64,000 bases of DNA, from NCBI GenBank assembly GCA_025963775.1, contig JAOQAD010000012.1, forward strand, positions 1 through 64,000, written 5' to 3'. Within the stretch, counting starts at the first letter, position 1, and every line of letters begins with the position of its first letter. The notes below the pieces were generated by a model, which was not told where the DNA came from, did not search any database, and was given only the letters and a program-made list of their open reading frames with translations. Shown in pieces: positions 51,650 to 60,474 of this stretch. The position numbers and the translations under genes are program-made. This DNA is from Bacteroidota bacterium (lineage in GTDB: Bacteria > Bacteroidota > Bacteroidia > 2-12-FULL-35-15).

Positions 51650-53509
51650 CTAATCGATCAACTCCACGCTGCGCCTGATAAAGCGGGTGAGCTCCTCGCC
51701 TTTCAGCAGCCCCTGCGAAAGCATTGCCAAATCAGCAGTTTGTTTTGTCAGCTCCTTTTTCCGGGACTCGTCCTCTTCGTTCAGGATCTTCGTGATCAGC
51801 GGATGGTTGCTGTTTACCACGAGGTTGTACATGTCCGGCATTGAACCATAAAAATTCATACCGCCTCCCATCGCGCTCATGTCCTTCATCCGGCGCATGA
51901 ACTCCGGCTTGGTGATCAGCATCGGTGCATCCTTCTCGCTGAGGCTTTCAAACACTACGGTAAATTTCTCCTTCGGAACAACTGATTCAACCACCGGCTT
52001 CAGCTTGTTCTGCTCCTCTTCCGATAATTTGGATGGCTGCGCTTCTTCTTTTTTGATCAGCTTGTCGATGGTATCTGCATCCACTCTCACAAAAGAAGTA
52101 TTCTCCAGCTTGGATTCCAGCTGGTTGATGTAATGCGAATCGATCGGGCTGTCGAACACCAGCACATCGTAGCCGCGCTCTTTTGCAGTTTCAATGAAGC
52201 TGTGCTGCTCCTCCGTATTGGTAGTGTACAGGTAGATCACGCGATTGTCCTTGTCGGTCTGCACCGGCTTTACCTTTTCAGCATATTCTTCCAGCGTAAA
52301 GAATTTTCCTTCTGCATTTTTCAGCAGGGCAAATTTCTGCGCCTTGTCATAAAATTTTTCTTCCGACAGCATCCCGTACTGTACAAATACTTTTATGTCT
52401 TCCCACTTCGATTCAAAATCAGCGCGATCTTTTTTGAAGATCTCTTCCAGCTTATCCGCCACTTTTTTGGTGATGTGCGCAGAGATCTTTTTCACATTCC
52501 CATCGCTCTGCAAATAGCTGCGGCTCACATTCAGCGGGATATCCGGCGAATCGATCACACCCTGCAGGAGGGCCAGGAAATCAGGAACGATGTTCTCCAC
52601 CGAATCGGTCACGAACACCTGGTTGCTGTACAGCTGGATCTTATCCTTCTGCATCTCGAAGGCTTTTTTCAGCTTTGGAAAATACAGGATCCCGGTAAGG
52701 TTAAAAGGATAATCCACGTTGAGGTGAATGTGGAAAAGCGGATTTTCAAAATTCATCGGGTACAATTCCCTGTAGAATTTATTATAATCCTCATCACTGA
52801 GGTCGGCCGGTTTTTTCGTCCATGCCGGGCTTGGATTATTGATGATGTTATCTACTTCAACTTCCTTGTCTTTCTCACCTTCTTTGCGTGTTCCGAATTT
52901 TATCTCCACCGGCAGGAATTTGCAGTATTTTGTGAGGAGATGGCTGATGCGTGATTCTTCGAGGAACTCTTCGGAATCTTCTGCAATGTGCAGCACGATC
53001 TCTGTCCCGCGATCTGTTTTTGTGCCTTCTTCCAGCTTGTATTCAGGGCTGCCATCGCATTCCCAGTGAACTGCCGTTGCGCCTTCCTTGTGGGATAAGG
53101 AGAAGATCTCCACTTTTTTCGCCACCATGAAGGCTGAATAGAAGCCCAAGCCGAAATGCCCGATGATTGCATTGGCTTCAGGCGTTTTGTCCTTGTATTG
53201 GTTTACAAATTCTTCCGCCCCGCTGAATGCGATCTGTGTAATGTATTTTTCGATCTCCTCCGCTGTCATACCAATCCCTTTATCCTTAATGGTAAGGGTT
53301 TTGGCAGCTTTGTCGATCGACACTTCCACTTTCAGGCCGTCGAGGATGGCTTTGGATTCACCAAGCGCAGCCAGCGTTTTCAGCTTTTGAGTGGCGTCTA
53401 CGGCATTGGAAACGAGCTCACGGAGGAAGATCTCGTGATCGCTGTAGAGGAATTTCTTAATGATCGGGAAAATGTTCTCAGTTTGTACGTTAATTTTTCC
53501 AGTTGACAT
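51650..53509 (-). CDS. htpG: Chaperone protein HtpG (Hsp90)
   Basis: 619 residues, cytoplasmic. GHKL ATPase: IFLRELVSNAVDATQKL (catalytic E, N), DKGIGMTAEEI, and GHFGLGFYSAFMVA. Middle domain with LYFPK-like substrate region and LNVSRSYLQ (here SYLQSDG with the conserved Arg), then a C-terminal dimerisation domain. It helps fold and stabilise client proteins. It stands alone, with repeats upstream. Confidence 0.98.
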   Translation of the reverse strand: MSTGKINVQTENIFPIIKKFLYSDHEIFLRELVSNAVDATQKLKTLAALGESKAILDGLKVEVSIDKAAKTLTIKDKGIGMTAEEIEKYITQIAFSGAEEFVNQYKDKTPEANAIIGHFGLGFYSAFMVAKKVEIFSLSHKEGATAVHWECDGSPEYKLEEGTKTDRGTEIVLHIAEDSEEFLEESRISHLLTKYCKFLPVEIKFGTRKEGEKDKEVEVDNIINNPSPAWTKKPADLSDEDYNKFYRELYPMNFENPLFHIHLNVDYPFNLTGILYFPKLKKAFEMQKDKIQLYSNQVFVTDSVENIVPDFLALLQGVIDSPDIPLNVSRSYLQSDGNVKKISAHITKKVADKLEEIFKKDRADFESKWEDIKVFVQYGMLSEEKFYDKAQKFALLKNAEGKFFTLEEYAEKVKPVQTDKDNRVIYLYTTNTEEQHSFIETAKERGYDVLVFDSPIDSHYINQLESKLENTSFVRVDADTIDKLIKKEEAQPSKLSEEEQNKLKPVVESVVPKEKFTVVFESLSEKDAPMLITKPEFMRRMKDMSAMGGGMNFYGSMPDMYNLVVNSNHPLITKILNEEDESRKKELTKQTADLAMLSQGLLKGEELTRFIRRSVELID

Positions 53510-53972
53510 AGTATTCAGGTTAAGGTTAATATTTGTTTTAATATCAGGCGAAAGGCTTTTTCAAAGCATGTGCCAGCGGGGGAATTCTGCCAAGTTGGCG
53601 GAGGCGTGTTCGATTTCCCGGAAAGACGCAAAGAACGCAAGGTGTTTCTTGCAGAGACGCGGAGGATGCGGAGATGGTTCTCGCAAAGGCGCAAAGAACG
53701 CAAAGGTTTTCGCGCAGGGACGTGGAGGACGCAGCCCCCGCAAAGGTGTAAAGAACAAAAGCTATCTCGCAGGGACGCGGAGGACGCGGAGATGGTTCCC
53801 GCAAAGGCGCAAAGAACGCAAGGGTATTTCGCGCAGAGACGCGGAGGACGCAGAGGTAATCCCCGCAAAGGCGTAAAGAACAAAGCTATCTCGCGCAGGA
53901 TGCTTGCCAACTAACTGCTAACTGTATTTACTGCTGCCAACTGATCCGATTAATATCCTAATTTTGCAGAGT
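53510..53972. repeat. Non-coding stretch with a 60-bp tandem repeat array
   Basis: Mostly a five-unit array at 53621-53895 (period 57-64 bp), each unit holding GCAAAGGCGCAAAGAACGCA and GAGACGCGGAGGACGC blocks. Unit starts are near 53624, 53683, 53740, 53801 and 53865. Frames through it on both strands give low-complexity Arg/Pro/Leu or Arg/Lys products, which I judge spurious. The last 75 nt carry the promoter box of the next gene. Confidence 0.8.
53959..53966 (+). promoter_or_regulatory. Possible -7 promoter box of the WD40 gene
   Basis: TAATTTTG fits TAnnTTTG and is 7 nt before the ATG at 53973, which would give an almost leaderless transcript; no -33 match was found. Confidence 0.4.
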
Positions 53973-54887
53973 ATGGCAATCTCGGTTACAAAAGTACATT
54001 CATTTACAGGGCACAATGGTTCGGTGTATACGCTGGAAAAGGGCATTTCGGAAGCCACCTTCTTTACGGGCAGCAGCGACAAGTTTGCAGCTTTGTGGAG
54101 CCTTGAAAAGATGGAGCAGGAGCATTTTGCAGCAAAGTTCCCTGCCATTATCTATGCGCTTTGCCATATTCCCGGAAAGAACCTTCTGCTTGCAGGCACA
54201 TCGGCGGGGAGCATTCATGTGCTCGACCTTGTAAAAAAAGAAGAGCTGAAGATCCTGCAGCACCATACCCTGCCCGTTTTCGACATTAAATATTCTGAAA
54301 CCACGAACTGTTTCTACACTTCCGGCGCTGACGGCAATTTCGCTGTCTGCTCCCTGGAAAGCCTTTCACTGTTAAAGATCAAAAAGCTTTGCGAAGAAAA
54401 AGCAAGGAGCATCGACATTCATGAGGAGCGCAATGAGATCGCGGTTGCTTCGGGAGATTGCATGATCCGTATTTTCGACCTGCAAAGCCTGGAGGAAAAA
54501 CATTCCTTCAGCGCCCACCGGCTTTCTGCGAACATTGCACGTTATTCTCCCGACGGAAACCTGATCCTTAGCGGCGGGCGCGATGCGCACCTGAACATCT
54601 GGGATGCAAAAAGCTATACACTGATCAAAAGTATTCCGGCGCATAACTTTGCGATCTATGATATCGTGTTCAGCCCAAATAAAAAATTAATTGCTACCGC
54701 CAGCCGCGACAAAACCCTGAAGATCTGGGATGCAGAAACATTTGAGCTGCTGGTGAGGATCAACAAGGAAAATTACGAAGGGCACGCTAACTCGGTGAAC
54801 AAGCTGCTCTGGAGCAGGCATCATGATTACCTTGTTTCTACGGGCGATGACAGGGCTGTGATGGTGTGGGAGGTTAAACACAGTTGA
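53973..54887 (+). CDS. WD40-repeat protein
   Basis: 304 residues from the ATG at 53973 (a TTG at 53964 would add 3). No signal peptide, so cytoplasmic. About seven WD40 repeats are visible, with GH..SVY, WD and DIVFSPNKKLIATASRDKTL-type blocks: ASRDKTLKIWDAE, SGGRDAHLNIWDAK, STGDDRAVMVWEV. It forms a beta-propeller for protein-protein contacts; the partner is unknown. It is isolated between repeat regions. Confidence 0.9.
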   Translation: MAISVTKVHSFTGHNGSVYTLEKGISEATFFTGSSDKFAALWSLEKMEQEHFAAKFPAIIYALCHIPGKNLLLAGTSAGSIHVLDLVKKEELKILQHHTLPVFDIKYSETTNCFYTSGADGNFAVCSLESLSLLKIKKLCEEKARSIDIHEERNEIAVASGDCMIRIFDLQSLEEKHSFSAHRLSANIARYSPDGNLILSGGRDAHLNIWDAKSYTLIKSIPAHNFAIYDIVFSPNKKLIATASRDKTLKIWDAETFELLVRINKENYEGHANSVNKLLWSRHHDYLVSTGDDRAVMVWEVKHS

Positions 54888-55394
54888 TTTAACCGCAAAG
54901 GCGCGAAGATCTTTTCGCAAAGAACGCAAAGATAGTTCTCCTAAGCATTAACTTCCTACGTTCTCGACTTCGTTCGAACTGACAGCCGCACGTACACTCT
55001 ACAGAAGCGAAGCTTCCTCCGTGTTCTCTGCAATAATACATTCTTAGTGCTCTTAGTGTTCTCAGTGCCTTTTGGTAAATCCTCCGTGTTTCTCTATGTT
55101 CTCCGCTCCTCCGTGGTAAAAAAGCACAGCGCACGTCAACAAAATCCACATAAATCACTGCAAACATTTATGAGATCCCGTGTCGGGGATGAAGGTACTG
55201 AGTTAGCCCGCTCACGTTCTCGAATCGCCCGAACTGACAGCACACAGCTTACAGTAAAAGCAAGATCACTCTCAAATCCAAGATATAAAAACTCTGCGAC
55301 CTCTGCGCCTCTGCGAGAAAGCACTTACACACTTCCGGCTACACCCGAACTAACAACTCGCCGGCTTACAGTAAAAAGTACGATATTTGCCTCA
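54888..55394. repeat. Non-coding stretch of interspersed repeats
   Basis: Contains AACCGCAAAGGCGCGAAGAT (54891), a reverse CTCGACTTCGTTCGAACTGA (54963), two reversed copies of the CTCCGTG/GAGAACACGGAGG family (about 55018 and 55080-55120), GATCCCGTG (about 55173), CTCGAATCGCCCGAACTGAC (about 55215) and CTCTGCGCCTCTGCGAGAAA (55301). These are the same families as at 23, 31 and 53.6 kb. The open frame running through it into the sigma gene is not coding. Confidence 0.75.
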
Positions 55395-55946
55395 ATGCAA
55401 GCAGAGCAGCTTCCCTCTTTCCCGGAAATTTATGAAACGTATAAGAACAAGGTTTTTAATACGGTGCTCGGCTATCTGCAAAACACGGAAGATGCCGAAG
55501 AAACCACGCAGGATGTGTTTGTAGAGATCCACCGCTCACTGAAAAGCTTTGAAGGAAAATCATCGCTCAGCACCTGGATCTACAGGATAGCAGTGAACAA
55601 ATCCCTCGATTTTATAAAAAGCAGGAACCGCAAAAAACGCTTTGCATTCCTCAGCAGCCTGTTCGATGAAAAAGGTGCGGTTAAACACGAACAGCCCGAT
55701 TTTCATCACCCGGGTGTGCAGCTGGAACAGAAGGAAAATGCAGCGCTGCTGTTTAAAACCATCCATGAACTTCCGGAAAACCAAAGAACGGCATTCATCC
55801 TGTCGAAGCTGGAAGGGCTTGGCTATGCGGAGATCGCGGAGGTAATGCAGCTGAGTGTATCCTCTGTTGAATCGCTGCTGTTCCGCGCAAAGCAGAACCT
55901 TCAAAAAAAATTATCCGGTTATTTTAATAATGAGCGCAAGTTTTAA
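55395..55946 (+). CDS. ECF RNA polymerase sigma factor
   Basis: I use the ATG at 55395 (183 aa); the frame extends 116 codons upstream but through repeat DNA. Sigma region 2: YKNKVFNTVLGYLQNTEDAEE then TQDVFVEIHRSLKSFEG and STWIYRIAVNKSLDFIKSR. Region 4: LPENQRTAFILSKLEGLGYAEIAEVM with VSSVESLLFRAKQNLQK (only parts quoted). It directs RNA polymerase to its own promoter set and is probably controlled by the small membrane protein encoded 23 nt downstream. Confidence 0.93.
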   Translation: MQAEQLPSFPEIYETYKNKVFNTVLGYLQNTEDAEETTQDVFVEIHRSLKSFEGKSSLSTWIYRIAVNKSLDFIKSRNRKKRFAFLSSLFDEKGAVKHEQPDFHHPGVQLEQKENAALLFKTIHELPENQRTAFILSKLEGLGYAEIAEVMQLSVSSVESLLFRAKQNLQKKLSGYFNNERKF

Positions 55947-55969
55947 TTTAAACCATCGTCAAAAGAAGT

Positions 55970-56263
55970 ATGAGCACCGAAAAACGAATCGATGAAGTGA
56001 TGAACAGCGTGGATGGGATCCGGGGGGCTGAGGCCAATCCTTTTTTATATACGCGGATCATGAACAAGGTTGAGACCGCTGCAAGGGAATACACGCCTGC
56101 GCGGCTCGTATGGCTGGCTGCAGCATCCTTTGCGGTATTGATACTGTTGAACCTTACAGCAATTAAAAGCATCACAAAAGGCGAAAGCGCAACAAGCAGC
56201 GATTTTAAATCAGTGGCATCATCCTATAACTTAATGAACGATAATTCCATCAATTACAATTAA
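55970..56263 (+). CDS. Small membrane protein, putative anti-sigma factor
   Basis: 97 residues: N-terminal cytoplasmic 45 residues (VDGIRGAEANPFLYTRIMNKV), one helix (VWLAAASFAVLILLNLTAI), short outer tail. No zinc motif of ZAS type (HxxxCxxC) is seen. The position between an ECF sigma gene and a CpxP-like gene, with 1 nt before the latter, suggests that it binds the sigma factor. Such short FLYTRI proteins recur in this position in Bacteroidota. Confidence 0.7.
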   Translation: MSTEKRIDEVMNSVDGIRGAEANPFLYTRIMNKVETAAREYTPARLVWLAAASFAVLILLNLTAIKSITKGESATSSDFKSVASSYNLMNDNSINYN

Positions 56264-56264
56264 G

Positions 56265-56753
56265 ATGAACAGAACCAAATTACTCACCATTGCCGTGCTT
56301 GGCCTGCTGGTACTGAATACCGGGACGCTTGGCATGCTGCTGCTGCGCGGCCCTGCACATCATCCGCATGGGGACATGCCTCCGCCCCCACCGGGAGAAG
56401 GCCCAAAGCGGATCATCATAGAGCGGCTGCATTTTGATGAAGCACAGCAGAAACAATACGAAGCGCTGATCGATGATCACAGGAAGCGGACAGCTGAGCT
56501 GCATGAAGCTTCACGAAACCTGCATAAGGAATTGTATTCACTGCTGGCTGCCGATACTGCCGACAAAGCCAAAGCCGATGCGCTGATCCTGCAGATCGCA
56601 GAAAATCAAAAAGCCACCGACCATCTTAACTTCGATCATTTCCGGCAGATCAAAGCGGTGTGCCGCCCGGAACAGCTCAATGATTTTAACCGGCTCAGCG
56701 AAGAGCTTTCCGAATTATTCGCTCCAAAAGGCCCGCCGCCACCGGGGAGATAA
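56265..56753 (+). CDS. CpxP/CnrX-like periplasmic stress or metal sensor
   Basis: 162 residues. N-terminal helix (LLTIAVLGLLVLNTGTLGMLLL), then HHPHGDMPPPPPGEGP (His/Pro-rich, possible metal site), then an all-helical Spy/CpxP-like domain (LHFDEAQQKQYEALIDDHRK, LHKELYSLLAADTADKAKAD, FDHFRQIKAVCRPEQLNDF). It ends in GPPPPGR. With the sigma and putative anti-sigma genes it forms a three-gene envelope-stress or metal-response module like CnrYXH. The inducing metal or stress is unknown. Confidence 0.85.
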   Translation: MNRTKLLTIAVLGLLVLNTGTLGMLLLRGPAHHPHGDMPPPPPGEGPKRIIIERLHFDEAQQKQYEALIDDHRKRTAELHEASRNLHKELYSLLAADTADKAKADALILQIAENQKATDHLNFDHFRQIKAVCRPEQLNDFNRLSEELSELFAPKGPPPPGR

Positions 56754-56820
56754 TATTTTTTTTGCATCAACGCAGGTTTTGAAAAAAGCTGTCGTCTAAC
56801 AGTACACAAACATCACATCT

Positions 56821-59076
56821 ATGAAAAAATTATTTGCCTGCCTTTTCGCCCTGAGCGGATCATTTTGTTTTTCACAAAGCTTCTATGATGTGAATACGAT
56901 CCAGACCATCGAGATCAATTTCACACAAACCAACTGGGATTACATGCTGGATACGGCTACTGCCGGAAGCGAAGGCTATATCATGGCGAACTGGGTAAAG
57001 ATCAATGGTGTACAGTTCGACAGTGCCGGCGTGAAATACAAAGGCAACAGCTCCTACAGCGCCACACAGGTGAAGAATCCGTTTCACATTTCGCTGGATG
57101 CCTTCAAGAACCAGGATTACCAGGGATACACCGATGTGAAGCTGAGCAATGTTGCAAAGGATCCTTCCTTTGTCCGCGAAGTGCTCTCCTACACCATCCT
57201 GCACCAGTACATGAATTCCTCTTTGTCGAATTACGCGAAAGTATATGTGAACGGGGCATACATCGGGCTGTACGTTAACTCCGAGTCCGTTTCTAAAAAA
57301 TTCATCAACGATCATTTTTACTCAAAGAACAATGCGTTCTTTAAATGTAATCCGCCTGCAGGCGCAGGGCCGGGCACTACCGGAACGCCGAACCTTGTGT
57401 ATCTCGGAACCGACAGCACCTTGTACTATGCCCGCTATGAAATGAACTCGGCTCATGGCTGGAGCGACCTGCTCGCGCTCTGCGATACGCTGGCGATTAA
57501 CATGAACAACATCGAAAAGATCCTCGATGTTGACAAAGCGGTATGGATGCTTGCATTCGACAATACACTCGTGAACCTCGACAGTTATCTCGGTGGCTTT
57601 ACGCAGAATTATTATTTGTACAAAGACCACAATGGCCGCTTCAATCCTGTAGTGTGGGACCTGAATGAATCTTTCGGAACCTTCAGCCAGACAGGCACGG
57701 TGATGCTCAACACCACCCTCTCGAAGCAACAGATGACACCTACGCTGCACAGCGCTGATGCCAACTGGCCGCTGGTGCAAAAGCTGCTGGCTGTTCCCAT
57801 GTACAAACGCATGTACATCGCACACATGAGGACCATCCTCAGCGAAAATTTTGCAAGCGGAACTTATTATACAACAGCACAATCCTTACAAACGCTGATC
57901 GGCACTTCCGTGAATACGGATGCCAATAAATTTTTCACTTACAGCCAGTTCACGAGCAACCTTACCACCGACGTAAGTTCCGGGATGACCAACGCCCCGG
58001 GCCTGAGCAACCTGATGAACGCACGCAATACCTGGCTGAACACACAAACCGATTTCACCTACACGCATCCCCTGATCTCTTCCATTGTGCCATCCAGTGC
58101 AAGCCCTGCACTGAACAGCAATGTTACCATCACGGCCAATGTAACAAATGCCAATCCGAACGGCGTGTACCTCGGCTACAGGTATTCGATCTATGATCCC
58201 TTCAAAAGGATCCTGATGTATGACGACGGCCTTCACAACGATGGCGCTGCTGCTGACGGAACATTCGGAACGGACATTCCCGTGAACTCTTCATACATTC
58301 ATTATTACATCTATGCTGAGAATAACAATGCAGGCATGTTCTCACCGGAGAGGGCGGAATACGAATATTATACGCTGCTTGCGACCATCTCCACGGTTAA
58401 CGCCGGCGAGCTGGTGATCAATGAAGTGCTGGCAACCAACACAACAACCTCGCAGGATCAGAACGGCGAGAACGATGACTGGGTAGAGCTTTATAACAAC
58501 ACCCCGAATTACATCAGCCTGAAAAATGCCTACCTCTCGGATTCCTATACCAATCCATTGAAATGGCAGTTCCCGGATGCGGCTACGATAGCACCAAACT
58601 CCTTCCTGATCGTATGGGCTGATAAGGACACAACACAGGCAGGGCTTCATACGAATTTCAAAATTTCCGGCACGGGAGAAAAGCTGATGCTCTCGTACGC
58701 CAGCGGAAGCATTGTGGACAGCGTAAGCTTCGGAACACAAACAGCGGATATTTCTTACCAGCGTTGTCCGAACGGAACAGGCCCGTTCATTACTGCAGGA
58801 CCAACATTCGGAACCACCAACTGCATTACCGGGATTGAAGAAAATGAAAGCTCCGCTTCTTTTAAATTATTCCCGAACCCTGCAAACGGCTTTATACAGA
58901 TCGATTCGGATGAAGCATTCAAAAAAGCCGAAGTGTACAATGCACTTTCGCAGCTGATCTATTCTTACGGAGGAAAAACAACTTCATTGCCGCTTGATAT
59001 TTCTTCTTACCCGAACGGAGTGTATTTTATAAAGATCGATGATCAGAAGGTTTTAAAATTTATCGTGCAGCATTAA
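56821..59076 (+). CDS. T9SS-secreted CotH-kinase-family protein with lamin-tail domain
   Basis: 751 residues with signal peptide (to about residue 19, CFSQ). Residues 25-370 are a CotH kinase-like domain: GVKYKGNSSYS, KNPFHISLD, NYAKVYVNGAYIGLYVNSE, and NPVVWDLNESFGTF with the conserved WD.. acidic site. CotH proteins are atypical kinases that phosphorylate secreted proteins. Residues about 530-665 are a lamin-tail (LTD) beta-sandwich (LVINEVLATN, DDWVELYNNT, LSDSYTNPLKWQFPD). A type A T9SS sorting domain ends it (FKLFPNPANGF, SSYPNGVYFIKI). It probably acts on the cell surface. Confidence 0.92.
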   Translation: MKKLFACLFALSGSFCFSQSFYDVNTIQTIEINFTQTNWDYMLDTATAGSEGYIMANWVKINGVQFDSAGVKYKGNSSYSATQVKNPFHISLDAFKNQDYQGYTDVKLSNVAKDPSFVREVLSYTILHQYMNSSLSNYAKVYVNGAYIGLYVNSESVSKKFINDHFYSKNNAFFKCNPPAGAGPGTTGTPNLVYLGTDSTLYYARYEMNSAHGWSDLLALCDTLAINMNNIEKILDVDKAVWMLAFDNTLVNLDSYLGGFTQNYYLYKDHNGRFNPVVWDLNESFGTFSQTGTVMLNTTLSKQQMTPTLHSADANWPLVQKLLAVPMYKRMYIAHMRTILSENFASGTYYTTAQSLQTLIGTSVNTDANKFFTYSQFTSNLTTDVSSGMTNAPGLSNLMNARNTWLNTQTDFTYTHPLISSIVPSSASPALNSNVTITANVTNANPNGVYLGYRYSIYDPFKRILMYDDGLHNDGAAADGTFGTDIPVNSSYIHYYIYAENNNAGMFSPERAEYEYYTLLATISTVNAGELVINEVLATNTTTSQDQNGENDDWVELYNNTPNYISLKNAYLSDSYTNPLKWQFPDAATIAPNSFLIVWADKDTTQAGLHTNFKISGTGEKLMLSYASGSIVDSVSFGTQTADISYQRCPNGTGPFITAGPTFGTTNCITGIEENESSASFKLFPNPANGFIQIDSDEAFKKAEVYNALSQLIYSYGGKTTSLPLDISSYPNGVYFIKIDDQKVLKFIVQH

Positions 59077-59098
59077 ACGCAATCACAAAACATCAACC

Positions 59099-60466
59099 AT
59101 GAAAAAACAACTTCTACAATTTACGTCAGCAATGGCCCTGCTCTTCTCCGCCTCACTTGAAGCACAAACCAATCCTGCGATCTCCAGCTGGATCCAGAAC
59201 ACCACCGGCATCACCGGAAGGCATTATGTGAGCGGGAACTCCATTCCGATTGTTGATGCAAGCTACCCGGCCAATGTGCAGGCTGTTGCTTACAACACCA
59301 CCAACGTTTATATCAGCTGCAGCGGCATTCCTTCCTATGTGATCGGGCCTTACCTTGACGGAAATCCGAACCAGGGCGGGAACAATAACAATAAATATAA
59401 GATTCCGCTTACCCCTGTCCAGAACACAGGAACCCCGACTCCCACAACCGGCGGGACGATCGGTATTTTCATCAATGGTGTTTCCTTATTTGATTATCGT
59501 GATGGCGTTTCCTACAAAAGCTCTACAGGCGCAAATGCAGGCGGTCCGCTTGGAGGCATGGGCGACGGCGTTTGGAACAGGGATGCTGTTGTTTATGAGA
59601 AGAACGGCTTTGACTGTGCAAAAGGGCATCCGGCCGGAACAAACTATCATCACCATCAGAATCCAAGCGCATTCAACCTTGACCTCGCTGTGATCTCCGG
59701 TGTTTGTAATCTTTATTTAGCGGATGGATTGTACGTGATCGATTCAACAGTGCATTCACCGCTGATCGGTTTTGCGTACGATGGCTTCCCGATCTACGGA
59801 GCCTATGGCTACAAGAACGCAGACGGCAGCGGCGGCATCACACGAATGAAATCGAGCTACAGCCTGAGAAGCATCACTGTAAGGACGCATTACGCGGATG
59901 GCACCAATGTGACCGACGGCCCCGCGGTGAGCAGCAGCTTTCCACTGGGCATGTACCGGGAAGATTATCAATACAACCCTACTTCCGCAGCAACACCGGA
60001 TTATCTCGACGAGCACAACGGGCGCTTTTGTGTGACGCCCGAATATCCTGCAGGAACATATTGTTATTTCGCAACGGTGGATGCAAACTGGAACTCTTAC
60101 TATCCTTATGTTGTAGGGCCTGCATTTTACGGAACAAAAGTAGTGACGACGGTGCCGTCCATCCCGGGCGGACTTACCACCTACACATCCACGGCAGGCA
60201 TTGATGATATCGATCAGCATTTACAGCTCTCTGTTTATCCAAACCCTGCAAGCGATGTATTGCTGGTGCAATCGAAATTAGCAGGCAAAACAAACAGGAA
60301 AGTGGAGCTGATCGATGAGCTTGGGAAAGTGGTACAGGTACAAACACTCTTCCAGGGCAGCACCATGTGCTACTTTGACCTGCAAACTGTTTATGATGGA
60401 ATTTATTTTGTCCGCATCAGCGATGAAAGCAGTACACAGACCACAAAAATTATTGTAAGCAAATAG
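59099..60466 (+). CDS. T9SS-secreted YHYH-domain protein
   Basis: 455 residues with signal peptide (to SLEAQ, about 22). The YHYH domain spans about 95-345; its naming motif is here NYHHHQNP (about residue 182), with GFAYDGFPIYGAYGY and DLDEHNGRFCVTPEYPAGTYCYF-type blocks (shown in part). Members may bind a metal through these His. The C-terminal 80 residues are a type A T9SS sorting domain (LSVYPNPASDVL, TVYDGIYFVRI, KIIVSK). It starts 22 nt after the CotH gene and precedes the MbnP-MbnH pair by 8 nt, so all four may be one transcript. Confidence 0.9.
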   Translation: MKKQLLQFTSAMALLFSASLEAQTNPAISSWIQNTTGITGRHYVSGNSIPIVDASYPANVQAVAYNTTNVYISCSGIPSYVIGPYLDGNPNQGGNNNNKYKIPLTPVQNTGTPTPTTGGTIGIFINGVSLFDYRDGVSYKSSTGANAGGPLGGMGDGVWNRDAVVYEKNGFDCAKGHPAGTNYHHHQNPSAFNLDLAVISGVCNLYLADGLYVIDSTVHSPLIGFAYDGFPIYGAYGYKNADGSGGITRMKSSYSLRSITVRTHYADGTNVTDGPAVSSSFPLGMYREDYQYNPTSAATPDYLDEHNGRFCVTPEYPAGTYCYFATVDANWNSYYPYVVGPAFYGTKVVTTVPSIPGGLTTYTSTAGIDDIDQHLQLSVYPNPASDVLLVQSKLAGKTNRKVELIDELGKVVQVQTLFQGSTMCYFDLQTVYDGIYFVRISDESSTQTTKIIVSK

Positions 60467-60474
60467 CATTCTCA

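Noticed and set aside
53621-53895. CRISPR-like array
   Set aside because: Both 'repeat' and 'spacer' parts of the 60-bp units are conserved between units, and there are no cas genes; it is a tandem repeat.
53515-53914. Several overlapping ORFs on both strands (60-140 aa) rich in Arg, Pro, Leu or Lys
   Set aside because: They run through the 60-bp tandem repeat array and have repeat-derived composition; no start signals or family motifs.
55047-55394. 116-codon N-terminal extension of the sigma factor
   Set aside because: Passes through interspersed repeats; ECF sigma region 2 begins right after the ATG at 55395.
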